Source of the DNA: Oscillospiraceae bacterium
Lineage (GTDB): Bacteria; Bacillota; Clostridia; Oscillospirales; Oscillospiraceae
DNA length: 32,254 bases
Direction of reading: 5' to 3'
Assembly (NCBI GenBank): GCA_022797115.1
Contig: JAAWKB010000017.1
Location: 1-32,254, forward strand
Under the pieces are notes generated by a model that did no database searches, was not told where the DNA came from, and worked only from the letters and a program-made list of their open reading frames with translations. Positions within the stretch are counted from its first letter, which is position 1. Every line of letters starts with the position of its first letter. A program made the position numbers and the translations under genes. This document shows, piece after piece, positions 24,987 through 31,432 of the stretch.

Positions 24987-25027
24987 TCATCCTTTTTCTT
25001 GAAAGAAAAAGGATCAAAAAGAACTTT
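24982..25027 (-). repeat. palindromic intergenic repeat, copy E
   Basis: GGTAATC (24982-24988) is followed by a 12-bp palindrome (24989-25000 with 25003-25014) and CAAAAAGAACTTT. The TAA at 24984-24986 is the stop codon of permease 2. The stem is the ATCC/GGAT variant. It faces copy F across the NTF2-like gene. Confidence 0.85.
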
Positions 25028-25050
25028 ATGTGGGAAGAGGGTGTGACACG

Positions 25051-25470
25051 ATGCTTGACCGGGAGGCAGTTGTCCGGCAGTGGTTCCATATGTGGCTCCA
25101 GCAGGAGGATACCGGGATCAGCGGGGTATTCACCGGTGACGCGGTGTATATCGAGAGCTGGGGGCCGGAGTACCACGGTTCCGCCGCAATCCAGCACTGG
25201 TTCGAGGAATGGAACACACGGGGACGGGTCCTGCAATGGGACATCCGGCAATTTTTCCACGCCGGGGATCAGACAGTTGTGGAGTGGTATTTCCGGGATG
25301 CCATGAACGATGGCGCGGCGGAAGCCTTTGACGGCATAAGCCTGATCCAATGGGCGTCAGATGGCCGGATCTGCCGTTTGCAGGAGTTCGGCTGCAATGA
25401 GGACCGGTATGACCCCTATGCCCATGGGGATGCGCCGGTGTTCCGGGCTGAAAAGCCGATGTGGTTCTGA
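25051..25470 (+). CDS. NTF2-like (SnoaL-type) small protein
   Basis: This 139-residue protein resembles the NTF2/SnoaL fold: an N-terminal helix with REAVVRQWFHMW, then GDAVYIESWGPEYHGSAAI, WEEWNTRG-type helix residues, and a strand VVEWYFRDAM. Such proteins are small-molecule isomerases, hydrolases or ligand-binding domains, and no specific activity can be assigned. The ATG at 25051 follows AGAGGG by 9 bases. It is flanked by inverted repeats E and F and is functionally unrelated to the transporter upstream or rpe downstream. It could be cargo of the repeat pair or simply lie between two insertions. Confidence 0.75.
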   Translation: MLDREAVVRQWFHMWLQQEDTGISGVFTGDAVYIESWGPEYHGSAAIQHWFEEWNTRGRVLQWDIRQFFHAGDQTVVEWYFRDAMNDGAAEAFDGISLIQWASDGRICRLQEFGCNEDRYDPYAHGDAPVFRAEKPMWF

Positions 25471-25507
25471 CAGCCTCCCCGCGCAAAACCTCGCTGTGCG
25501 GTTCGGT

Positions 25508-25551
25508 TTTCTTTTGATTCTTTTCTTTTTCAAAAGAAAAGAATGACTGCC
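25508..25551 (+). repeat. palindromic intergenic repeat, copy F
   Basis: TTTCTTTTG leads into a 13-bp palindrome (25517-25529 with 25532-25544) and then GACTGCC. It lies 37 bases after the NTF2-like gene and is inverted relative to copy E. The stem is the ATTC/GAAT variant and has a shortened T-run, shortened equally on both arms. Confidence 0.85.
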
Positions 25552-25570
25552 AAAAAAATAGCCGCTGGCT

Positions 25571-25760
25571 GGAGGCCGTCGGAGCGGGCCCCGACGGCCT
25601 CCTATATGTTATGCGGCGCGCCCCCGGCGCAGGCGGGGACAGGTACGGCGTGGGAAGGGGGTTCGCCCCGCCGGGGACGCCCTTGCCGCGTACGGTATCC
25701 TATGAAGCGGACTGGGCTGTGGTGCTACCCTCTTCTGTGCGGCGCACCCGCCTGTCCGCC
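25571..25760 (+). other. structured GC-rich leader upstream of rpe
   Basis: The gap 25471-25799 has no gene. GGAGGCCGTCGG (25571-25582) and CCGACGGCCTCC (25591-25602) form a perfect 12-bp stem without a T-run. Further on, CAGGCGGG (25630-25637) can pair with CCCGCCTG (25747-25754). That helix encloses an inner arm of GTACG/CGTAC and AAGGG/CCCTT with a GGGG-GTTCG-CCCC tip. It could be a terminator plus a structured leader RNA. No known riboswitch class was recognised. Confidence 0.4.
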
Positions 25761-25799
25761 CGGATTTGGCCCAAACCATTGAAAAAAGGGAGTACGACT

Positions 25800-26444
25800 A
25801 TGTTGAAAATTGCGCCCTCCATCCTTTCCGCTGATTTTGCAAATTTAGAGCGGGAGATCCGCCGGGTTGACACGGCCGACTACCTCCATGTGGATGTGAT
25901 GGACGGCCTGTTTGTGCCCAATATCACCATCGGCATCCCCGTAGTGCAGGCCATCCGCCCTGTCACAGCCCTGCCGCTGGACGTCCACCTGATGATCGAC
26001 CGGCCTGTGCGGTATGTGGAGCAGTTCTGCCGCGCGGGCGCGGACATTGTCACTGTCCATGTGGAGGCCGACAGCGAGGAGAATACGAAAAAGGCCCTCT
26101 CGCTGATCCGGGCCCAGGGCAAGTGCGCAGGTGTGGTACTCAAGCCGGGCACCCCGGCGGAGGCCGCCCTGCCCTTCCTGGAGCTGTGCAGCATGGTGCT
26201 GGTGATGACAGTGGAGCCAGGGTTCGGCGGGCAGGCGTTCATGGAGGACATGATGCCCAAACTGCGCACCCTGCGGGGCTGGATTGACCAGAGGGGCCTG
26301 GACTGTGAGCTGGAGGTGGACGGCGGGATCGGCCCGGACACCTGCAAGACAGCCGCCGCCAACGGGGCCACTGTCCTGGTGGCGGGCAGCGCGGTTTACC
26401 GCGCCCAGGATATCCCGGCGCGCATCCGGGAGCTGAGGGGGTGA
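25800..26444 (+). CDS. rpe: ribulose-phosphate 3-epimerase
   Basis: This 214-residue TIM-barrel enzyme interconverts ribulose 5-phosphate and xylulose 5-phosphate in the pentose phosphate pathway. IAPSILSADFANL at 4-16, HVDVMDGLFVPN near 34, DVHLMI near 65, VEPGFGGQAF near 140 and EVDGGIGPDT near 172 cover the metal-binding His/Asp residues and the phosphate loop. The length matches the family. The ATG at 25800 follows AAAAAAGGGAG. The stop is 4 bases before recR, so the two are co-transcribed. It could indirectly supply ribose phosphate for the PRPP used by the purine operon. Confidence 0.97.
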   Translation: MLKIAPSILSADFANLEREIRRVDTADYLHVDVMDGLFVPNITIGIPVVQAIRPVTALPLDVHLMIDRPVRYVEQFCRAGADIVTVHVEADSEENTKKALSLIRAQGKCAGVVLKPGTPAEAALPFLELCSMVLVMTVEPGFGGQAFMEDMMPKLRTLRGWIDQRGLDCELEVDGGIGPDTCKTAAANGATVLVAGSAVYRAQDIPARIRELRG

Positions 26445-26448
26445 GCCG

Positions 26449-27048
26449 GTGGAGTATTTTCCCGCGCCCCTGGAGAAGCTGGTGGAGCAGTTTGCCAGCC
26501 TCCCGGGCATCGGCGGCAAGTCCGCCCAGCGGCTGGCCTTCCATGTCCTGGGCCTCACTCAGGAGGAGGCCCAGGAGTTTGCCAACGCGATTTTGGATGC
26601 AAAGCGCAATGTAACCTGCTGCCCGGTGTGCCAGAACCTCACCGCCGGCGGCCTGTGCCCCATCTGCGCCTCCCCCAGGCGGGACACAACTACCATCTGT
26701 GTGGTGGCGGACCCCCGGGATGTGGCCGCCATCGAGCGGGCCAGGGAGTACGGCGGACGCTACCACGTCCTCCACGGCGTGATCTCCCCCATGAACCATG
26801 TGGGCCCCGATGACCTGGAGATCAAATCCCTGGTGGAGCGGGTGGCCCAGGGGGATGTGCAGGAGGTCATCATGGCTACGAACCCGGACACGGAGGGGGA
26901 GGCCACGGCTATGTACCTGGCCCGTTTGCTCAAGCCCTTCGGCGTGCGGGTGACTCGCCTGGCCTACGGAATCCCTGTGGGCGGGCACCTGGAGTTTGCC
27001 GACGACGCCACCCTGATGCGGGCCCTGGAGGGCCGCCGGGAGCTGTAA
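26449..27048 (+). CDS. recR: recombination protein RecR
   Basis: This 199-residue protein acts with RecF and RecO to load RecA at gaps. It has an N-terminal helix-hairpin-helix (LPGIGGKSAQRLAFH near 19), a four-Cys zinc finger (CPVC and CPIC, about 57-72) and a Toprim domain (ICVVADPRDVAAIER; ATNPDTEGEATAMYLARLL). The start is a GTG at 26449, four bases after the rpe stop, with GAGGGGGTGA just upstream overlapping the rpe end. All family motifs and the normal length are present. In many Firmicutes recR follows dnaX; here it follows rpe. Confidence 0.97.
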   Translation: MEYFPAPLEKLVEQFASLPGIGGKSAQRLAFHVLGLTQEEAQEFANAILDAKRNVTCCPVCQNLTAGGLCPICASPRRDTTTICVVADPRDVAAIERAREYGGRYHVLHGVISPMNHVGPDDLEIKSLVERVAQGDVQEVIMATNPDTEGEATAMYLARLLKPFGVRVTRLAYGIPVGGHLEFADDATLMRALEGRREL

Positions 27049-27069
27049 TATTCATGCAAGTGCCGGAGC

Positions 27070-27133
27070 CTGTTTGCGAACGGCCAACATGCCCAAACAG
27101 CGGATCATTTCCCGCCGCCCTGCTGTTGGGCAT
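27070..27133 (+). other. hairpin region after recR with two exclusive pairings
   Basis: ATGCCCAAACAGC (27089-27101) pairs with GCTGTTGGGCAT (27122-27133), 12 bp with one bulge. Alternatively CTGTTTG (27070-27076) pairs with CAAACAG (27094-27100). The two are mutually exclusive. There is no T-run, so it is a weak recR terminator at best. Confidence 0.4.
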
Positions 27134-27202
27134 ATCGTCAATTTGAAAGCAGACTCTAATTTTTACGGCAGAGCGGCCGATGAACAGAATAGCGAAGGAA
27201 AG

Positions 27203-27241
27203 GCCTCCCGCTGGGAGGCTCTCAGCAGGTATATCTGCTGA
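27203..27241 (+). other. tandem hairpins upstream of fliB-like gene
   Basis: GCCTCCC/GGGAGGC (27203-27219, 3-base loop) is followed two bases later by TCAGCAG/CTGCTGA (27222-27241, 6-base loop). Both are perfect 7-bp stems. Bases 27049-27412 otherwise hold no gene; repeat copy G occupies 27327-27373. Confidence 0.45.
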
Positions 27242-27326
27242 TATGCCTTGAGCCGGGTTTCCTGCCGCCGCAAGCGGGGCAAACCCTGGCGCATAATTCC
27301 TCCCGGGGTTTCAGCTTGGGGGGTGT

Positions 27327-27373
27327 AAAAGTTCTTTTTGATTCTTTTTCTTGCAAGAAAAAGAATGACTACC
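27327..27373 (+). repeat. palindromic intergenic repeat, copy G
   Basis: AAAAGTTCTTTTTG leads to a perfect 26-base palindrome (27341-27366) with arms ATTCTTTTTCTTG and CAAGAAAAAGAAT, then GACTACC. It lies 39 bases before the fliB-like gene. No inverted partner was found nearby. Confidence 0.85.
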
Positions 27374-27412
27374 AAAGGATCGGATCGTTTTTTGACAGAA
27401 AGGCGGTAGCCC

Positions 27413-28639
27413 ATGGCGGGGAAGACGGTAATCATTGACAAGGATCTGCGGCCCTCCTACTATGACGCATTTCGGTGTCTGGCAGGAGGCTGTATCCATT
27501 CCTGCTGCGAGGGGTGGCACGTTTCCTTCAGTAAGAAGGACTACTTAGCCCTGAAGCGGATGGAGGGGTCAGAGGAACTGAACGGGCGGATGCAGGATGG
27601 CCTGCGCCGTATCCGGAAAGGGGACCTCTCGGAAATGTACTACGGGGAGTTTGCTTTAAAGGATGGCATCTGCCCTCTGCTGCGGGAGGACGGGTTGTGC
27701 CAGCTCCAGATGGAGAAGGGGGAAAAGGCGCTGCCGGATGTGTGCAGGGGGTTCCCCCGCTCGGAAGTGTATATGCCCACAGGGTACTGGGAGCGGGCAT
27801 TGACGCCGGGCTGCGAGGCGGTGCTGGAGCTGCTGTGGGAGCTGCCGGATGGGGTGGATTTCCTCTCCGATCCGCTGCCCAAGGAGAAGTGGCGGCAGTA
27901 TAAGCTCCCCGAGGATGCGCCCCTGCAATTTTTCTATGCGGAGATCCGCTCGGTGTGCATTGATTTCCTCCAGGACCGGCGTTTCCCTCTGCCGGAGCGG
28001 ATTCTGCGCATGGGCATCGCCCTCCAGGAGCTGGCCGGCGGGGAGCAGGATATCCCCGGCTGGTTTGCGCGGCAGGCCGCCCGCTTCGAGGAAGGCGCGG
28101 GGGAGGGCCTGCTGGATGAGGCCAGCCAGGGGCGGACTACGCCGATGTTCCTGTCCAACAACTTCCGTGTGATGTTCGGCCTCCAGAGTATTGACCGGGA
28201 ATTCCCTGCGGTCCGTCAGGATGTGCTCCAGGGCCTTGGCCTGGAGATCAACCAGCAGGATCAGACCGGTAAAATCTCCGTAGAAGCATACTGCGAGGCG
28301 CGGGACCGGTATGAGGCGCAGTTCAAGGACCGGGCGTTTTTCATGGAGAACCTGATGGTCTCCCTGTTCTTCTACATGCATATGCCATCCCTGGCCTCCC
28401 CGGAGGATCTGTGGAAGAGCTATGTCAATTTCTGCAATGTGTATTCCTTCCTCCGCTTCATGGCAGTCATGAGCTGCCGCAAGGGCGCTGCGGGCGATCA
28501 GAAGGAGCTGTTCCGTATGCTGGTACATGCCAGCCGTGCGCTGCTCCACAGCAGTAAGCGGCAGGAGGCCCTACGGGACGATTTCTTCGATAATAACAGC
28601 GCCACGCTGGCGCATATGGCCGTGCTGCTGGGCGGCTGA
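27413..28639 (+). CDS. fliB: FliB-like flagellin lysine-N-methylase family protein
   Basis: This 408-residue protein matches the family named after Salmonella FliB, which methylates flagellin lysines. A cysteine cluster in CLAGGCIHSCCEGW (Cys22, 27, 31, 32) and further cysteines in GICPLL, GLCQLQ and DVCRGFPR recall the YkgJ-type metal or Fe-S cluster module. The C-terminal half is helical and less conserved. Start ATG 27413 is preceded by AAAGGCGG. No flagellin or motility gene is in the window, so flagellin may not be the substrate here; related proteins occur in many Clostridia. The family call is fair, the substrate unknown. Confidence 0.7.
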   Translation: MAGKTVIIDKDLRPSYYDAFRCLAGGCIHSCCEGWHVSFSKKDYLALKRMEGSEELNGRMQDGLRRIRKGDLSEMYYGEFALKDGICPLLREDGLCQLQMEKGEKALPDVCRGFPRSEVYMPTGYWERALTPGCEAVLELLWELPDGVDFLSDPLPKEKWRQYKLPEDAPLQFFYAEIRSVCIDFLQDRRFPLPERILRMGIALQELAGGEQDIPGWFARQAARFEEGAGEGLLDEASQGRTTPMFLSNNFRVMFGLQSIDREFPAVRQDVLQGLGLEINQQDQTGKISVEAYCEARDRYEAQFKDRAFFMENLMVSLFFYMHMPSLASPEDLWKSYVNFCNVYSFLRFMAVMSCRKGAAGDQKELFRMLVHASRALLHSSKRQEALRDDFFDNNSATLAHMAVLLGG

Positions 28640-28694
28640 CGCGCCGCCGGGAAAAGGGCCAAATAAAGCTTTGCGGATAGTGGACGCGCCTGCT

Positions 28695-28760
28695 AAAACA
28701 GGACTAAATCAGAAACACCCCACAGCAAGGGGTGTGCTGGTTTAGTCCTGTTTTCATTTT
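28695..28760. terminator. long bidirectional terminator between convergent genes
   Basis: AAAACAGGACTAAA (28695-28708) pairs perfectly with TTTAGTCCTGTTTT (28741-28754). Inside it ACACCCC (28715-28721) pairs with GGGGTGT (28729-28735). T-runs end both strands. It serves the fliB-like gene (plus) and the acetyltransferase gene (minus). Confidence 0.9.
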
Positions 28761-28804
28761 ATCACTGGCGCTGGCAGCACCTGGAGAGATGCCAGCCGGG
28801 GGTT

Positions 28805-29320
28805 TCAAAGAACATCCAGTCGGAATATGTAATTGGGATAAATAATATCCGTTCCACTTTTGCGAAAGCTGCCCTCCCGCTCCACCCGGAAACCCAGTTT
28901 CTTCGCCAGGGCTACAGAGGCCGCGTTCTCCTGGGCGGCGTCGATTGTAAAGGCGTGCGCGCCCATATGGCGGCCCCAGGCGATCAGTCCCCGGACCATC
29001 TCTGTGCCGTAGCCCTGCCGCCAAAAGCTCTTGTGGATGCAGTACCCCAGATCCCAGCAGTCCCCCTGCTGGGGGACTGCGCTGCATGTGCCGGCAAAGG
29101 CTCCAGTTTCCTGGTGGAAGGCCACAAAGGGATACCAAGAGGGGTCCCGCTCAATCCCCTCGGCAAAATGCAGATACTTCTCCCCGGCTTTCTCCCGGGG
29201 CGGGTCCGAGAGATACTTGTTGATCTCCCCGTCCAGCCAGAAGTCCACGCACAGCCCGCCCCATTCCTCCCGGGTGCTGCGCAGTACCAGACGTTCCGTC
29301 CTGATGTCATCTACCAGCAT
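28805..29320 (-). CDS. GNAT acetyltransferase, RimJ/RimL type
   Basis: This 171-residue protein has the GNAT fold order of ribosomal-protein-type acetyltransferases (Acetyltransf_3): IRTERLVLRST at the N-terminus, a WDLGYCIHKSFWRQGYGTEM acetyl-CoA-binding segment near 90-109 (Q/RxxGxG/A as RQGYGT), and ENAASVALAKKLGFRVEREG near the C-terminus. The substrate is unknown; small molecules, antibiotics or protein N-termini are all possible in this family. The ATG at 29320 follows AAGGAGGG. It lies 15 bases past the DUF4097 gene, so it is probably the third gene of the padR unit. Confidence 0.88.
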   Translation of the reverse strand: MLVDDIRTERLVLRSTREEWGGLCVDFWLDGEINKYLSDPPREKAGEKYLHFAEGIERDPSWYPFVAFHQETGAFAGTCSAVPQQGDCWDLGYCIHKSFWRQGYGTEMVRGLIAWGRHMGAHAFTIDAAQENAASVALAKKLGFRVEREGSFRKSGTDIIYPNYIFRLDVL

Positions 29321-29335
29321 ATGCCATCCCTCCTT

Positions 29336-30676
29336 TTACTGCCGCAGCAGGTAGACATCCCCGCTGGTGGTGGAGATGTCAATCCCGCAGGAGCCGTCGC
29401 CGTAGGTATACACCCCGTCCATGTAGCTGGCAGGGAAAGCGATCTCCCTGATATCACCGGATATGGTGTCGAAGTTCAACTGGAACCCCGGTTCTTCAAA
29501 CAGGGTCAGTGTGACATCTCCGCTCTTGCTCTGCAGGTTGATATCCTCCGCGCTATTGGAGAGCATGAGCAGGAAATTCCCGCTGACACTATTCCCTTCG
29601 ACTGTCTCCATGTAGGAGGTATCCATACAAATATCCCCGGAAATGGTGTTCAGATAGAGATCCTCCGCATTTGCGGCCCCCATGATATTGCCGCTGCTGG
29701 TGGAGAGATCCAGGCTGTCAGTAAACAAATCGTAGAGAGCGATGCCGCCGCTGACGGTGGTGGCCTCAATAGAGCTGGCATATAAGCTCCCCAGTGCGAT
29801 ACTGCCGCTGGAGGTCAGAATCGAGAGGTTATCCATATTGGTATTCTCCACCCGTACGGCAGCGGAGACGGCATTGATCTCGATATCCTCCAGCCAGCCG
29901 CTGGGGACCTTGACTAACAGCCCCGACGCGCCATTGGCCTGGACGGACAGGATATTGCCGTCGATGGTATAGGTCATCTTTCCCTTACCTGTATCAGAGT
30001 ACTCGACCAACTCAAAATCCCCGTTCCAGCCTTGGATGTCTACCGCGCCGGAAATCCAATTGATTTGGAGTCCCTGGACCGCGTCGGCTGGGATATCGTA
30101 GTGCCCCACCATATTCCAGCTGTCAAAGCAGGGCTGTTCACTTAGCGCCTGGTCGATGCCAGCGATCGGGTCCACCCATGCAATGTCCCAATCCTCCGCA
30201 GCAAATGCCCAGTCGTAGCACTCTACAGACTCTATGGCAGTATCCTCTACTACATCTACCATTTTAGCCACTTCGTCATAATAGGTATCGGCTGCGCGCC
30301 CAGCAAATAACCGCTTCACCGCACCTAGTACGCATATTGCGGCCAACGCCCACAACAGGATGCTGGCAATTTTTTGGTTGTTCCGCTTTTTGGGGGGCTG
30401 GTAGCCCTTTGTCCCGCCCCCGCCGGGGAGCTTGGATGCGTCCGGGCAGGCCGGAGGCGTCACGGGAGGCTCGTAGGGCAGACCCTCTTCCTCCAGGATG
30501 CGTCGGGCGATGGTATCAACATCCTCCATCCCAGCCACGGCGTCTTCCTCGGTCATGCCCTCCTCCATGCGGTCCGCCAGCATTTCGGCGTAATAGGTCA
30601 GGTGCTGCTCCGCCTGCTCCTGGGTCAGGCCGCCCAGGCGGCGGTACAGGTCATTGAGAAACTGTACGCGCGTCAT
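29336..30676 (-). CDS. HAAS (DUF1700) - transmembrane - DUF4097 beta-repeat protein
   Basis: This 446-residue protein has three parts. Residues 1-65 form a helical HAAS/DUF1700 domain (MTRVQFLNDLYRRLGGLT...). A Pro/Gly linker leads to one membrane span at about 103-120 (IASILLWALAAICVLGAV). From about 215 to the end there is a DUF4097-type beta-helix with at least eight SG-D/N/S-I/V turns (TSSGSI, TVSGGI, TSSGNI, TISGDI, SVSGNF, SKSGDV, TISGDI, TTSGDV) spaced about 20 residues. HAAS domains are typically encoded next to PadR regulators, as here, and are thought to pass envelope signals to them. The ATG at 30676 follows AAAGGAG by about 10 bases, and the start overlaps the padR end by 26 bases. 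The sensed signal is unknown. Confidence 0.85.
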   Translation of the reverse strand: MTRVQFLNDLYRRLGGLTQEQAEQHLTYYAEMLADRMEEGMTEEDAVAGMEDVDTIARRILEEEGLPYEPPVTPPACPDASKLPGGGGTKGYQPPKKRNNQKIASILLWALAAICVLGAVKRLFAGRAADTYYDEVAKMVDVVEDTAIESVECYDWAFAAEDWDIAWVDPIAGIDQALSEQPCFDSWNMVGHYDIPADAVQGLQINWISGAVDIQGWNGDFELVEYSDTGKGKMTYTIDGNILSVQANGASGLLVKVPSGWLEDIEINAVSAAVRVENTNMDNLSILTSSGSIALGSLYASSIEATTVSGGIALYDLFTDSLDLSTSSGNIMGAANAEDLYLNTISGDICMDTSYMETVEGNSVSGNFLLMLSNSAEDINLQSKSGDVTLTLFEEPGFQLNFDTISGDIREIAFPASYMDGVYTYGDGSCGIDISTTSGDVYLLRQ

Positions 30677-30995
30677 GTTCTGCACACTCCTTTATGAAAT
30701 CATATACCCGCAAAATTTCCGGCCAGCCCTCCAGAAATTGGTCGATCTGGCGCACACCGCCGCTGGTGATACGGTAGAACTTGCGCAGCCGGCCGTTGTG
30801 CTCCACAGCGTAGACTGTCAGGCAGCCACCGGCCTCCAGCCGCCGCAGGATGGGGTACAGCGTGGACTCGGAGATCTCAATGTAGCCGGACAGGTCCTTG
30901 ATGATCTGGTAGCCATAGGAGTCCTCCCGCCGCAGGACCGACAGGACGCAGATATCCAACAAGCCGCGTTTGAGCTGAGGATCAATCACACCCAT
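30651..30995 (-). CDS. PadR-family transcriptional regulator
   Basis: This 114-residue protein is a short winged-helix PadR repressor: QLKRGLLDICVLSVL, DSYGYQIIKDLS, the recognition helix ISESTLYPILRRLEAGG, and the wing RLRKFYRITSGG, ending in a short dimerisation helix. The ATG at 30995 was chosen, though AAAGGGGG is close to it; a GTG two codons downstream (30989) is also possible. It is the first gene of the padR - HAAS/DUF4097 - acetyltransferase unit and probably represses its own promoter through the palindrome at 31016-31031. Confidence 0.92.
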   Translation of the reverse strand: MGVIDPQLKRGLLDICVLSVLRREDSYGYQIIKDLSGYIEISESTLYPILRRLEAGGCLTVYAVEHNGRLRKFYRITSGGVRQIDQFLEGWPEILRVYDFIKECAEHDARTVSQ

Positions 30996-31012
30996 GCCCC
31001 CTTTCACACAAT

Positions 31013-31041
31013 ACTATACAACACATTGTATTTCCTGTCAA
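31013..31041 (-). promoter_or_regulatory. strong padR promoter
   Basis: On the minus strand TTGACA (complement of 31036-31041, perfect) and TATAGT (complement of 31013-31018, five of six) are 17 bases apart. The start would lie about 10-15 bases before padR, giving a very short leader. Confidence 0.85.
31016..31031. promoter_or_regulatory. palindromic operator, probably for PadR
   Basis: ATACAACACATTGTAT has perfect ATACAA/TTGTAT arms around CACA. It covers the spacer and part of the -10 of the padR promoter, where a bound dimer would block RNA polymerase. PadR sites are typically AT-rich dyads of this size. Confidence 0.65.
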
Positions 31042-31432
31042 GAGGTATTTCGTTAAAATCAAATGGACATATCTGATTTGAAAAAACGGCGGTCAGCAGC
31101 TCGGATCGGTTGGAGTCGTTTTTTGCCTGTAACCATTGTGTTCCAAGGACTACAGGCTTTTCTGCCTGAGTGGAAACTTTGATTTTTTAGCGTCCGATGA
31201 GAGGGCTGCTGGTTGCGGAGTGCGATGTAAAAATCGATATCAGTGCCAGTGATAAACTATTAGAAAAGACTGAGGAAGTCTAATGGTATGAAGTCAAGTA
31301 GGTGATGCATAAAAAATCAAGGAAAATGAAGGAAACAGGCTATGTAAGCAGTAAAAAGGCAACACCAACCCAAGCCCTGCCCTCGCAAATTTTTGAAGCA
31401 GGGCTTATATGTCAGAGTGGAGAGCTGTTCGC
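31042..31432. other. AT-richer non-coding region between padR and the transposase
   Basis: No gene is seen. GCCTGTA (31125-31131) pairs with TACAGGC (31151-31157) and is followed by TTTTC. AGACT/AGTCT (near 31268) and TATCA/TGATA (near 31240) form smaller stems. AAGCCCTGC (31372-31380) pairs with GCAGGGCTT (31398-31406), 27 bases past the transposase stop. Base composition is clearly lower in GC than the rest, so part of this is likely the insertion sequence end. Its exact boundary could not be placed. Confidence 0.5.
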
